From Telluribacter roseus (GTDB lineage Bacteria; Bacteroidota; Bacteroidia; Cytophagales; Spirosomataceae), in NCBI RefSeq assembly GCF_017355915.2, contig NZ_JAFEUV020000004.1:124001-188000 (forward strand): a stretch of 64,000 nt of DNA. Direction: 5' to 3'. A program made the translations under genes and the position numbers. Of this stretch, positions 36,528 through 45,829 are shown one piece after another (position 1 is the stretch's first letter; the number at the start of each line of letters is the position of its first letter). The notes beneath the pieces were generated by a model. It had not been told where the DNA came from. It worked only from the letters and a program-made list of their open reading frames with translations, and made no database searches.

Positions 36528-36865
36528 ATGGAGTTCAAGTTACATCCATTAGGTTTTCTATCCAAAACCACAGTTTTCCCCCTCCTTACCGTTGGCTGAT
36601 AGCCTCCTGTGCCAGCAGGGTACTTCATAGCTTATTCATGGGTGTTCCCATCCCGAATTTAATATAAGAATAGATTTTTTGGGTAGTACCTGTCTATTCT
36701 TTTGCCTGCTTCGGCCTCCGAACCGGTGGTATAATGTTTTATTCCTCCACTGCATTCTTATGCCATTGATTATAAGCTCCGCTATCTGACGGGGGATCGG
36801 TTAGTAATTGGTTTGAAGTAGTGTCATATACCTATTCAATATTCACATAACTTAAATCATAGATC
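36528..36865. other. divergent intergenic region, no recognised element
   Basis: 338 bases between the M14 gene (-) and the ThDP enzyme gene (+). I see no good TAnnTTTG promoter for either gene, no strong hairpin and no ORF. The missing standard promoter would fit use of an alternative sigma factor. Confidence 0.4.
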
Positions 36866-38650
36866 ATGAGCAAGCAGGTTGGCGATTTTGTAATCAGCAG
36901 AATGGGCGAGTGGGGGATCACCCGCATATTTGGTTTTCCGGGTGATGGTATCAACGGCCTGTTGGGGGCGTTGAACCGGGCCAGTGACCAGATGGAGTTT
37001 ATTCAGGTACGGCACGAGGAGATGGCCAGTTTTATGGCTTGCGCCCACGCCAAATTTACGGGCGAAGTAGGGGTGTGTATGGCTACCTCAGGTCCGGGGG
37101 CGGTACACCTGCTCAATGGCCTCTATGATGCCAAGATGGATCACCAGCCGGTGGTGGCTATCGTGGGGCAGCAGGCCCGGGCCTCGCTGGGGAGCGATTA
37201 TCACCAGGAGATAGACCTGATATCGCTTTTTAAGGATGTGGCGCATGAGTACGTACATATGATCATAGATCCTGCCCAGGCCAAGCACGTCATCGACCGG
37301 GCCATCCGCATCGCCAAGGCCAAGCGATCAGTTACCTGTGTCATTATCCCTAACGATGTACAGGAACTGGACGACGTGGAGGAGCCACCCCGGGAGCATG
37401 GGTCGACCCATTCGGGGGCGGGTCATGCCAGGCTGCACGTAGTACCTCCCCCGACTGAACTGGAAAAAGCCGCGGCCATTCTGAATGAAGGGAAGAAAGT
37501 AGCTATCCTGGTGGGAGCCGGAGCACTCAACGCTACCGAAGAAGTAAAAGAAATAGCCGAGCTGCTGGGAGCCGGGGTGGCCAAAGCCTTGCTGGGGAAA
37601 GCGGCCCTTTCGGACGAACTGCCCTACGTGACGGGTTCCATTGGATTCCTGGGGACCAATGCGTCCTGGGACCTGATGACCGAGTGTGATACCCTGCTGA
37701 TGATAGGTAGTAGCTTTCCCTATACGGAGTTTCTGCCGAAGGTAGGGCAGGCCCGAGGGGTACAGATCGACATAGACGAACGGATGCTGAGCCTGCGCTA
37801 CCCCATGGAACTCAATCTGATTGGTGATAGCAGGGATACGCTACGGGCGCTGATCCCGCTGATCAACCGCAAGGAAGACCGTAGCTGGCGTGAGCGGGTG
37901 GAGGGTACCATCCGGGACTGGTGGAAGGCCGTTGAGGCCAAGGCCATGAATGACGCTGACCCCATCAACCCGCAACGGGTGTTCTGGGAGCTTTCGTCCC
38001 GCCTGCCGGATCGCTGTATACTGACCACTGACTCGGGGAGCGCTACGGTCTGGTATGCCCGGTTTATCAAGATCAGGGAGGGGATGATGGCTTCGCTCTC
38101 GGGCAATCTGGCTACCATGTGTCCGGGTGTACCGTATGCGATTGCCGCCAAATTTGCCTATCCCGATCGGGTGTCCATAGCCATGGTGGGGGACGGTGCC
38201 ATGCAGATGCTGGGGATCAACGGGCTCATCACCATTGCCAAGTACTGGCGGCAGTGGAGCGACCCACGTCTGGTAATACTGGTAGTGAATAACCGTGATC
38301 TGAATATGGTCACCTGGGAGCAGCGACTCCTGAGCGGTGACCCCAAGTTTGAAGCTTCGCAGGATATACCGGACTTTAACTATGCCCAATATGCTGAGAT
38401 GCTGGGCCTGAAGGGAATCCGGGTCGAAGACCCCGCCAAGATCGGAGATGCCTGGGACCAGGTACTGGCGGCGGATCGCCCGGCGGTGTTGGATGTGGTG
38501 ACGGATCCGAATGTTCCCATCATTCCACCCCACCTCAGCATGAAGCATATCAAGAATTTTTCAATGGCACTGGCGAAGGGGGATCCGGAGGAGTCAGGAA
38601 TCATCAGGCAGTCGCTCAAAGATATGCTGAAGGAGTACCTGCCCGGCTAA
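36866..38650 (+). CDS. thiamine diphosphate-dependent enzyme, pyruvate oxidase/dehydrogenase-like
   Basis: 594 residues with the POX/acetolactate synthase domain order. The PYR domain has the cofactor-activating Glu51 (VRHEEMAS). The middle domain (about 200-340) includes ILVGAGAL. The PP domain has the ThDP motif GDGAMQMLG to VVNN (442-474). The C-terminal FSMALAKGDPEESG resembles the tail of PoxB, which binds lipid in E. coli. It probably oxidises pyruvate to acetate and CO2 with FAD. A hairpin follows, then an SDR gene on the same strand. Confidence 0.85.
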   Translation: MSKQVGDFVISRMGEWGITRIFGFPGDGINGLLGALNRASDQMEFIQVRHEEMASFMACAHAKFTGEVGVCMATSGPGAVHLLNGLYDAKMDHQPVVAIVGQQARASLGSDYHQEIDLISLFKDVAHEYVHMIIDPAQAKHVIDRAIRIAKAKRSVTCVIIPNDVQELDDVEEPPREHGSTHSGAGHARLHVVPPPTELEKAAAILNEGKKVAILVGAGALNATEEVKEIAELLGAGVAKALLGKAALSDELPYVTGSIGFLGTNASWDLMTECDTLLMIGSSFPYTEFLPKVGQARGVQIDIDERMLSLRYPMELNLIGDSRDTLRALIPLINRKEDRSWRERVEGTIRDWWKAVEAKAMNDADPINPQRVFWELSSRLPDRCILTTDSGSATVWYARFIKIREGMMASLSGNLATMCPGVPYAIAAKFAYPDRVSIAMVGDGAMQMLGINGLITIAKYWRQWSDPRLVILVVNNRDLNMVTWEQRLLSGDPKFEASQDIPDFNYAQYAEMLGLKGIRVEDPAKIGDAWDQVLAADRPAVLDVVTDPNVPIIPPHLSMKHIKNFSMALAKGDPEESGIIRQSLKDMLKEYLPG

Positions 38651-38948
38651 AAATCATGCGATAGCACTAGATATAGCCCTATGCGGAAGAATGGTACAGG
38701 CTGCCATTCTTTTGCATATTTATGTGTATACGTTGGTTGTCAGATGGTTAAAATAGAGGAGCGCCGTGGTGGTGGCAGGATATTTTGGTAAGATGTAGTA
38801 GATATCTATCTAATGATGTGATTCTTCATACCGTAGATGCCGTTGCTACCGGACTGGTATACGACGCTATTATGAAAGGGGACTAGTGAAAGCGTCTCTT
38901 GTGGAAGCAGTACAACTCTAAACATTTCAAAACTAATCTTTACAAACA
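38651..38948. other. intergenic region between the ThDP enzyme and SDR genes
   Basis: 298 bases. After a terminator hairpin, positions 38752-38886 are open for about 44 codons without an ATG start and end in TAG at 38884-38886; this may be a gene remnant or chance. No clear promoter for the SDR gene is seen. Confidence 0.4.
38683..38715 (+). terminator. terminator of the ThDP enzyme gene
   Basis: A 12-bp stem with two G-T pairs (38683-38694 with 38704-38715) and a 9-base loop. The 3' arm holds a TTTT run. Confidence 0.6.
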
Positions 38949-39959
38949 ATGAAAGATACAGGCGATTTTAAAGGGAAGGTAGTTGTCGTAACCGGTGCTT
39001 CGGCCGGATTGGGTCGGGCCATAGTCCGTGAGTTTGCCAGGAATGGCGCCCATGTGGGGCTGCTGGCCCGGGGGAAGGATGGGTTGGAAGGAGCAAAAAA
39101 AGAGGTAGAAGAATACGGAGGAAAAGCGCTGGCCATTCCCACAGATGTAGCCGATCCTGATCAGGTAGAGGCGGCTGCCGAACAGATCGAAAGAGAGCTG
39201 GGACCCATTGATATCTGGGTCAATAACGCCATGATCAGCGTGTTTGGGCCGTTCAAGGAGTTGGATGTGAAGGATTTTAAACGCGTAACGGAAGTTACCT
39301 ACCTGGGTCAGGTATATGGTACGCAGTCAGCGCTGAAACGAATGCTGCCCCGCAATGCAGGTACCATTATCCTGGTGGGGTCGGCGCTGGCGTACCGGGG
39401 TATTCCGCTGCAGTCGGCCTACTGCGGAGCCAAGCACGGGATACAGGGCTTTTTCGATTCGCTCAGGTCAGAGCTTTACCACGACAACAGCAACATTGAC
39501 CTGTGCATGGTACAGCTACCGGCTATGAATACCACACAGTTTGAGTTTGTAAAAAGCCACCTGCCCAACAAGCCCCGTCCGATGGGTACCATCTACCAGC
39601 CCGAAGTAGCCGCCCGTGCCATAGTACACGTAGCTAAGCATCCGCAGCGGGAGTTGTACGTGGGCTACCCTACAGTGCAGGCCATCCTGGGTAATAAGTT
39701 TATACCGGGGCTGCTGGATAAGTACCTGGGCAAAATAGGATACGACGGGCAGCAGACCGACGAACCCAAAGATCCTACCCGCAAGGATAACCTGTACGAA
39801 CCCCTATCCGGCGACTACGGAGCCCACGGCAGTTTCGACGCCCAGGCGTGGGACTTCAGTCCGCAGGTATGGGCTGCCACGCATAAGGCCGTTGTATACG
39901 GGGCACTCGCTTCGCTGGCTTTTACAATAGGGGTACTGGCTACACGTCGCTGGTCCTGA
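38949..39959 (+). CDS. short-chain dehydrogenase/reductase with C-terminal membrane helix
   Basis: 336 residues. Rossmann motif TGASAGLG (15-22), NNA (92-94) and the catalytic Ser145, Tyr158 and Lys162 (AYCGAK) are all in place. After the 250-residue SDR core there is a Pro/Asp-rich linker and a single C-terminal helix (VVYGALASLAFTIGVLAT), so the enzyme is tail-anchored with its active site in the cytosol. The substrate is unknown. Together with the ThDP enzyme upstream it may form a stress or redox module. Confidence 0.87.
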   Translation: MKDTGDFKGKVVVVTGASAGLGRAIVREFARNGAHVGLLARGKDGLEGAKKEVEEYGGKALAIPTDVADPDQVEAAAEQIERELGPIDIWVNNAMISVFGPFKELDVKDFKRVTEVTYLGQVYGTQSALKRMLPRNAGTIILVGSALAYRGIPLQSAYCGAKHGIQGFFDSLRSELYHDNSNIDLCMVQLPAMNTTQFEFVKSHLPNKPRPMGTIYQPEVAARAIVHVAKHPQRELYVGYPTVQAILGNKFIPGLLDKYLGKIGYDGQQTDEPKDPTRKDNLYEPLSGDYGAHGSFDAQAWDFSPQVWAATHKAVVYGALASLAFTIGVLATRRWS

Positions 39960-39986
39960 TATGATTGAGCTGGTACAACTGGCTAA

Positions 39987-40020
39987 AAAAAAGCCTCTGT
40001 CAAGTGACGGAGGCTTTTTT
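39987..40020. terminator. bidirectional terminator with A- and T-tracts
   Basis: A 9-bp core stem (39993-40001 with 40006-40014, one G-T pair) and a 4-base loop, flanked by A8 and T6. It serves both the SDR gene (+) and the OmpA-family gene (-). Confidence 0.88.
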
Positions 40021-40044
40021 GTGATATAGGCACTTTTTACTTGT

Positions 40045-42315
40045 TTACTTAACTGATAATATTTTGAACTCGGTACGGCGGTTGAGCTGGTGGTCGGCGT
40101 CGGCGCAATCTTTGCCATCCGCACAATCGTTCAGGAGTTCACTTTCACCGTATCCTTTGGCCACCATTCGACTGGGTTCGATACCCTTTCTCTGCATGTA
40201 GGCAAAGGCTGCCCGTGCCCGGCGCTCCGAAAGCATCTGGTTGTAGTCGGCATTAGCGCGGCTATCGGTGTGGGAGCGAATCTCGATGTTCATATTCGGG
40301 TACTTCTTCATAAGTCCTACAACACGATCCAGTTCCTTGGCAGCGTCAGACCGGATGTTGAATTTGTTAAGGTCGTAGTAGATGTTATCCAGCCTGAACA
40401 CATCTCCTTCACCGTAAATACCTATGTTATTCTCCACTACGGCTCCGCGCTTTTTGGTCTTAAGCTGGTTTTGATCCGTAGCGTAGCGATCTTTCTCCGC
40501 TACGATGGTATACTTAGAGTTAGGATCCATATCAAACTCGTAGCTACCATCCGGGCCGGTCGTAACGGTTTCTTCGGTTTTGCTCTTCTCGTTGCGCAGG
40601 GTAACCTTCACCCCTTCGGCCGGCTGCTGGTTTACTTCCTTCCTGATTACCCCTTTTACGATGGTGTTTTCGCTACGGTCCAGGTAAATGGATAGTCCCA
40701 TGGTAGGCTGCGAAGACTGGGTCTGCGATGAAAAACGGATGCTGTTAGCCGCATAGCCCTCTTTGATGGCCTTAAATTCGTATTCGGTAGCTACATCAAG
40801 GCACAGGCGGATACTGCCGTCCATGCCGGTCTGCTGAAGTACCTGGTTCACGCCATTCTTCATCATTCGTACGTCGGCTGCTTCCAGCGGTTCTTTGGTT
40901 TTGGCATCGTATACGTAGATGTTGAGCTGCTTGCACACCCGGCGGAAACTGTAAATGTTATCATCAGAGGATCCGCGCTTCCGGTTGGAGCTCAGATAGC
41001 CCGAGGTACGATTGGCATCGGTAATGAAGCCAAAGTCATCGCGTTCGGAGTTGATAGGGGCTCCCAGGTTCTGGACGTTTCTGACAGGTATGTCATCCTT
41101 CAGCTCCACCATGAAAACATCCAGACCACCCAACCCCTCGTGACCGTCCGACGAGAAGTACAGGATTCCGTTGGCGTCTACGTAAGGGAACATCTCATTG
41201 CCCTCGGTGTTGATTTCGCGGCCCAGGTTGACCGGAGTACCCCACTGCCCGTTGTTGTAGTCTACTACGTACAGGTCGGTACCTCCGTAGCCTCCGGGCA
41301 TATCCGAAACAAAGTATAGCCTGGAGTCATCCGGTGAGAGGGCCGGGTGTCCGCACGAGTACTCCTTGTTATTAAAGGGCAATTCTTTAACATTGCCCCA
41401 CTTGTTACTACTGTTCTGCTCAGCGTAGTACAGCATTAGCTTACGGATGCCCTGATCGCTCTTTCCTGACTTGCCCCGGTCATCGTTGTTGCGGGTGAAG
41501 ATCATCCGCTTCTGATCCTTAAAGAAAGTCATCGGACCTTCGTGGTACTTGGTATTGAGGGTCCGGCTGAATTCCTCCGTTTTACTGAGTGGCTTCTCGG
41601 TACCGGGGGTGCTTTTCGACGAATTGTTAATGGCAGATCCTCCCAGTGACGAAGCCGTGGTGGACTCAAAGGTACCTCGCAGTTCAGTAGTGTCGGGGTG
41701 GAAGTACAGGTCCAGGAAGGGCGTCTGGTTGTAGCTGAATACCCGCTTCACCGGGCCACCCTCGTTCCGGGCCGATACAAACACCAGACCCTTCTGATAG
41801 TACATCGGACTGAAATCAGCCTGGTTGGAATTGATGGGTATGTACTCGAGCTTATAGGATGACGAGTCCTGGTAGAAGCGGTTCATATCCATGTAAGATA
41901 CCGTGAAGCGTCGCCCGCGCAGGTCTTCTTTCTGCTTTTCACCGTACTTAGCGTACATTTTTTGGGATTCGCGGTACTTGCGGTTAGAGGCCAGCGACTG
42001 CGCGTAGTAGAGGTATACTTCGCTCGGCAGATCCGTAAAGCTGTTGACCAGCTCACTATAAGCGCGCTCGGCGTTACGGGTATCCTGCAGGCGGCGGTAG
42101 CTATAGCCCAGATTGATGAGGGCTTCACGTGTTTCGGCCGGATCTCTTCTTCTGTCAATACGTAAAAACTCCTCATACAATCTCACGGCGCTGGTGTAGC
42201 TCATGTCCTCAAACTGCTTGTTGGCAGTTCGCAAACGGGCACTTTGTGCCATAGCCCCGAACGTAAGCAGCAGGGCGGCCAGCAGTAGTAATGTATGTCG
42301 GTAGATTTCTTTCAT
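40045..42315 (-). CDS. OmpA family protein with TPR, PD40, carboxypeptidase-regulatory and OmpA domains (PorE-like)
   Basis: 756 residues from the ATG at 42315, just before the signal peptide (ending GAMAQ); an ATG at 42345 would add ten. In order: TPR-like helices (25-150), a PD40 beta-propeller (about 170-470; YFVSDMPGGYGGTDLYVVDY is one blade), two carboxypeptidase-regulatory beta-sandwiches (480-640), and an OmpA peptidoglycan-binding domain (about 650-756; SHTDSRANADYNQMLSERRA). This is the order of PorE, which anchors the type IX secretion machine. No lipobox is seen, unlike PorE of Porphyromonas. Confidence 0.87.
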   Translation of the reverse strand: MKEIYRHTLLLLAALLLTFGAMAQSARLRTANKQFEDMSYTSAVRLYEEFLRIDRRRDPAETREALINLGYSYRRLQDTRNAERAYSELVNSFTDLPSEVYLYYAQSLASNRKYRESQKMYAKYGEKQKEDLRGRRFTVSYMDMNRFYQDSSSYKLEYIPINSNQADFSPMYYQKGLVFVSARNEGGPVKRVFSYNQTPFLDLYFHPDTTELRGTFESTTASSLGGSAINNSSKSTPGTEKPLSKTEEFSRTLNTKYHEGPMTFFKDQKRMIFTRNNDDRGKSGKSDQGIRKLMLYYAEQNSSNKWGNVKELPFNNKEYSCGHPALSPDDSRLYFVSDMPGGYGGTDLYVVDYNNGQWGTPVNLGREINTEGNEMFPYVDANGILYFSSDGHEGLGGLDVFMVELKDDIPVRNVQNLGAPINSERDDFGFITDANRTSGYLSSNRKRGSSDDNIYSFRRVCKQLNIYVYDAKTKEPLEAADVRMMKNGVNQVLQQTGMDGSIRLCLDVATEYEFKAIKEGYAANSIRFSSQTQSSQPTMGLSIYLDRSENTIVKGVIRKEVNQQPAEGVKVTLRNEKSKTEETVTTGPDGSYEFDMDPNSKYTIVAEKDRYATDQNQLKTKKRGAVVENNIGIYGEGDVFRLDNIYYDLNKFNIRSDAAKELDRVVGLMKKYPNMNIEIRSHTDSRANADYNQMLSERRARAAFAYMQRKGIEPSRMVAKGYGESELLNDCADGKDCADADHQLNRRTEFKILSVK

Positions 42316-42516
42316 GTGTGTTAGGCAAAGTGAGGGTAATAGCATTATCCTTGGGTACGGTTTGAAGCAAATATGATGCCTGTTTTTATCTTTTCGGACT
42401 GGAAAATTAGCAGATTAAGGTAAGGGCTGCAATACATCGGATGCAGAAATGTCATAGCGACCTAATAATAAAAGTACTATGGGAGAGAACAGGGTAATAG
42501 CCTTACTGTCTTTCGG

Positions 42517-43866
42517 TTAGGCCGGTGGGAAATGTCCCTGTGTCATAGTCATTAGAGTAAGATGGGTCGTCTGATCAGTAATCCGAAAACGATGGTCAGG
42601 CCTGAGACCCGCTACCCATACGATCTGGTCCTGACTATCAACCAGTACCGGAATGGTTTCTTTCAGGGTGCGGGGGATTTTCAGGTTTACCAGCAGATCG
42701 CTCACTTTCTTTTTCTTACCCCCCATTCCCAGCGGACAAAACCAGTCGCCCTGGCGCCAGGAGCGTAGACGCAGGGGGTACTTGAGCTTATCGGAGTCGA
42801 AGGTGGCGGTATGGGGGTTGGTGGCTATCTGGAACTGTGACGGACGGGCCAGCCGCTCAATGCTAAATAGAGTCGGGCCAAACTGTACCATCGTACTGGA
42901 CTCCTCAATAAGTACTTCCTCCGAGGGGAGGGGTGTAGGCATCAGCAGCAGCTCGGTCCGGTCCTTCACCAGCGTGTGGGTAGGGGACTGAAATAGTTTA
43001 CCGGCTAGTCCTTCCAGCGTATTTACGATTTGCTGCGCCTGCTGATATGTAAATCCATGGGGTTGCAGCAACTCGGCCAGCCGGTACACGGGTTCGGTAG
43101 CCTGCAGTAGAGAGGCAATGGATATCCGCAGCACAGCTCCTTCGGTACGGACCGCCTGCTGCTGCCATTCTTTCATGTGTGCCGCCAGGAGCGCCTCCGC
43201 CGCCCGAAGCCGCTCGGCTGTGAGCTGAAAGGTATCTTCAAGCGATGGATTGATTTGCCTGAGTACTGGTACTACCTGATGCCGCAGCAAATTACGGCGG
43301 TAGTAGGTACTCTGGTTGGAGCTGTCTTCGCGCCAGCGCAGGCTATGGATGGCCGCATACTGCTCTATTTGCTCCCGTGATGCGAAAAGCAGAGGACGGA
43401 TCAAGGCGCCGTTGCGGAAGGTGATGCCTCTAAGTCCGGCCAGTCCGGTGCCCCGTACCAGGTTGAGTAGTACCGTTTCGATGGCATCGTTGCTATGGTG
43501 GGCGGTGGCTATGTAGTCGTAGCCCTCCTGCCGGCGTACTTCCTCAAACCAGGCGTAGCGCAGGTCACGGGCGGCCATTTGGGTAGAAACGTCCCTGTCT
43601 CGGGCATAGGCTGCGGTATCAAATCGTTTGGTATAGAAGGGGACCCCGTACTGTTCCGCCAGCTCTTTAACAAATAGCTCATCGACTTCGGATTCTTCTC
43701 CTCTCAGTCCGAAGTTGCAGTGTGCTATGCCCAAGTGAAGCCCTGCTTTCGAAAATAAGTCTACCATTACGACCGAATCGATCCCTCCGCTTACAGTTAA
43801 TAGTGTCCGGTCCTGAGGCAGTGGAATCTTATGAGCGTTAATAAACGTTAAAAAAGCATCCAGCAT
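42517..43866 (-). CDS. tilS: tRNA(Ile)-lysidine synthase
   Basis: 449 residues. The N-terminal PP-loop SGGIDS (26-31) binds ATP, and YIATAHHSNDAIETVLLNLV with RGTGLAGLRG is the usual TilS core. Linker and C-terminal domains follow, the latter with LRSWRQGDWFCPLGMGGKKK KVSD-type residues that clamp the tRNA acceptor stem. It makes lysidine at position 34 of the AUA-reading tRNA. Length is normal. Confidence 0.95.
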   Translation of the reverse strand: MLDAFLTFINAHKIPLPQDRTLLTVSGGIDSVVMVDLFSKAGLHLGIAHCNFGLRGEESEVDELFVKELAEQYGVPFYTKRFDTAAYARDRDVSTQMAARDLRYAWFEEVRRQEGYDYIATAHHSNDAIETVLLNLVRGTGLAGLRGITFRNGALIRPLLFASREQIEQYAAIHSLRWREDSSNQSTYYRRNLLRHQVVPVLRQINPSLEDTFQLTAERLRAAEALLAAHMKEWQQQAVRTEGAVLRISIASLLQATEPVYRLAELLQPHGFTYQQAQQIVNTLEGLAGKLFQSPTHTLVKDRTELLLMPTPLPSEEVLIEESSTMVQFGPTLFSIERLARPSQFQIATNPHTATFDSDKLKYPLRLRSWRQGDWFCPLGMGGKKKKVSDLLVNLKIPRTLKETIPVLVDSQDQIVWVAGLRPDHRFRITDQTTHLTLMTMTQGHFPPA

Positions 43867-43889
43867 AAACCGGGCTGAGGTTAATGATG

Positions 43890-43897
43890 TAATTTTG
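43890..43897 (+). promoter_or_regulatory. -7 element of the OstA-like gene
   Basis: TAATTTTG matches TAnnTTTG; no -33 partner is clear. Transcription would begin near 43904, which excludes a GTG start at 43897. Confidence 0.35.
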
Positions 43898-44019
43898 TGA
43901 GTTCAATGAGCAATCTTTCAAAGGTAGGCAGAAACCTCCACCACATGAAGCAATCAAAAAAAATAGCCGCCACAGGCAACCATATTAAACTTTCAGGAGT
44001 CCATATAGTCAAACAGACG

Positions 44020-45630
44020 ATGAAACTGATCGTGTTCTTTGGTTTGCTGCTTGCTTCGTCGTACACGTGGGCGCAGATAGGACCTCCGAGAGGGGCGGGT
44101 GGACCTACCGAGCGGGTAGAGCTACTCCCCGGATCGGATAGTCTGGTTATTACGAATGAGGGAGGAGTGGAGGTACGCCGGGTGGTCAACAACGTCCGCT
44201 TTCGCCACAAGGGAGCGGTGCTGCATTGCAACCTGGCCATACATAACGTAGCCTCTAACCTGATTGAGGCCTATGGTAACGTGAAAATTGTACAGGGGGA
44301 TACCATTACGGTTACGGGGGATACCCTCTACTACTATGGCGATACCCGACTGGCTATTGTGAGTGGTCGGAAAGCCATGCTGAAAGATAAGAAAAGTACG
44401 CTCACTTCGCGAAAGCTGGTGTACGATATGGCGGTAGGAATTGCCAGTTATCCCGCACCAGGCCGGACCGTTGATAAAGACAACGTCCTGACCAGCGAAG
44501 AGGGCTTTTATAATACCAGAACCAAGGAGTTTACCTACTATCGCAATGTGAAGATTGTAAACCCCAAATATACACTTACTACGGATACTCTGTTTTATAA
44601 TTCGATTACCAAGTGGTCACACTTTCAGGGTAAAACGCGTATAGAGAGTAAAGACGGTACGCTGGTAGCCAATAAGGGGCGCTATAACACCGAGACTAGG
44701 GAAGCCATATTCAATACCCGTACTTCGGTAGATAATGAGTCCTACACGCTGACGGGTGATTCATTATTCTATGATAACCTTAAAGAGATTGGATTTGCCA
44801 AAGGCAACGTAGAGATATTAGCAAAAAATGACAAGACCTTGCTGACCGGTGAAGAAGGGTTTTATCGGGGAAAGGAGGGCTTTTCGAAGGTATACGGACG
44901 GGCACTGGTTCGTAGTGTGGTGCAGGCAGATACCCTGTTTATACGAGCGGATACTCTGTACTCCTACGAAAACAAGGTAGACAGTACCCGGAGGCTGATT
45001 GGGAACAAGAACATCTATATGTTCAAGACTGATTTTCAGGGTAAGTGCGATTCGCTGGTGTACAATACATCCGACTCCACAATCTTGTTCTTCAGGAACC
45101 CCATATTGTGGAGTGACAACTATCAGCTGGTGGCAGACTCAATCAATGCCTATCTGGTCAATAACAAGATCAACCGGATGCTGCTGAAAAGTAATTCGTT
45201 TGTGATTTCGGAGGATACTTTGTTGAATCAGCATAACCAGGTCAAGGGCAGGACGATTCAGGCATATTTCAATTCTGAAAATAAATTGAGGCAGGTATTG
45301 GTAGACGGGAACGGCCAGAGTGTCTACTACGCCGTGGGTGAAGACGAAAAGCTAATTGGCTTGAATAGAGTAGAATGCGGTAAGATGAATATCCAGTTTC
45401 TGGACAACCGGGTCAAGCGGATTTCGTTTGTCGGGCGACCGGACGGTGAACTCATCCCTCCCCAAAAAATACAACCGGATAAGAGAAAGCTGGAGGGCTT
45501 TAACTGGCGGATTAATGAGAAACCTACCCGGGCTCAAACCATCTGGGCCGAGGTACCACCGGCGGCTGAACCCGTGAGTAAGAATGAGTTGAAACAGGGC
45601 AAAGGAGCAGTTGGAGCTATAAATCGTTGA
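44020..45630 (+). CDS. OstA/LptA-like organic solvent tolerance family protein
   Basis: 536 residues from the ATG at 44020, where a signal peptide begins (ending YTWAQ). A longer frame from 43897 has no signal. The body is a repeated beta-jellyroll of LptA/OstA type, with units such as NVKIVQGDTITVTGDTLYYY and TLTTDTLFYN. This fold forms the periplasmic bridge for lipopolysaccharide. It is longer than LptA (about 185 residues) and lacks the LptD barrel, as is common in Bacteroidota. An lptC gene lies 8 kb away. Its N-terminal start is inferred from the signal peptide only. Confidence 0.83.
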   Translation: MKLIVFFGLLLASSYTWAQIGPPRGAGGPTERVELLPGSDSLVITNEGGVEVRRVVNNVRFRHKGAVLHCNLAIHNVASNLIEAYGNVKIVQGDTITVTGDTLYYYGDTRLAIVSGRKAMLKDKKSTLTSRKLVYDMAVGIASYPAPGRTVDKDNVLTSEEGFYNTRTKEFTYYRNVKIVNPKYTLTTDTLFYNSITKWSHFQGKTRIESKDGTLVANKGRYNTETREAIFNTRTSVDNESYTLTGDSLFYDNLKEIGFAKGNVEILAKNDKTLLTGEEGFYRGKEGFSKVYGRALVRSVVQADTLFIRADTLYSYENKVDSTRRLIGNKNIYMFKTDFQGKCDSLVYNTSDSTILFFRNPILWSDNYQLVADSINAYLVNNKINRMLLKSNSFVISEDTLLNQHNQVKGRTIQAYFNSENKLRQVLVDGNGQSVYYAVGEDEKLIGLNRVECGKMNIQFLDNRVKRISFVGRPDGELIPPQKIQPDKRKLEGFNWRINEKPTRAQTIWAEVPPAAEPVSKNELKQGKGAVGAINR

Positions 45631-45674
45631 GATAAATACTCAAAAACCTTTTAGCATACTTTTTGTTCCTTGAG

Positions 45675-45734
45675 GTAACAGAGGGCTGAGAAATAGCCTT
45701 TTACGAAATTTTCTAAAAAATTCCCCTCTGTTAC
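45675..45734. repeat. 11-bp inverted repeat upstream of the T9SS cargo gene
   Basis: GTAACAGAGGG (45675-45685) and its exact complement (45724-45734) enclose 38 AT-rich bases. It ends ten bases before the -33 element, so it may be a terminator for the OstA-like gene or an operator. Confidence 0.5.
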
Positions 45735-45743
45735 ACAATAAGT

Positions 45744-45775
45744 TTTGATAGTACAATTTTTTATGTATATTTTTG
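45744..45775 (+). promoter_or_regulatory. promoter of the T9SS cargo gene
   Basis: TTTG (45744-45747), a 20-base spacer and TATTTTTG (45768-45775) make a full consensus match. The leader is about 48 bases. Confidence 0.7.
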
Positions 45776-45829
45776 TAAAAAGGACCAGTACAGACCGCAA
45801 ATCTACTGGCGTGTACCTAACTAAATGCC

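Noticed and set aside
36866-38650. Acetolactate synthase large subunit
   Set aside because: No small-subunit gene or other branched-chain genes are near, and the C-terminal tail resembles PoxB; an acetolactate role is not excluded but is less likely.
38752-38886. Short open frame between the ThDP enzyme and SDR genes
   Set aside because: It has no ATG start, about 44 codons and no recognisable family; it is noted only as a possible remnant.
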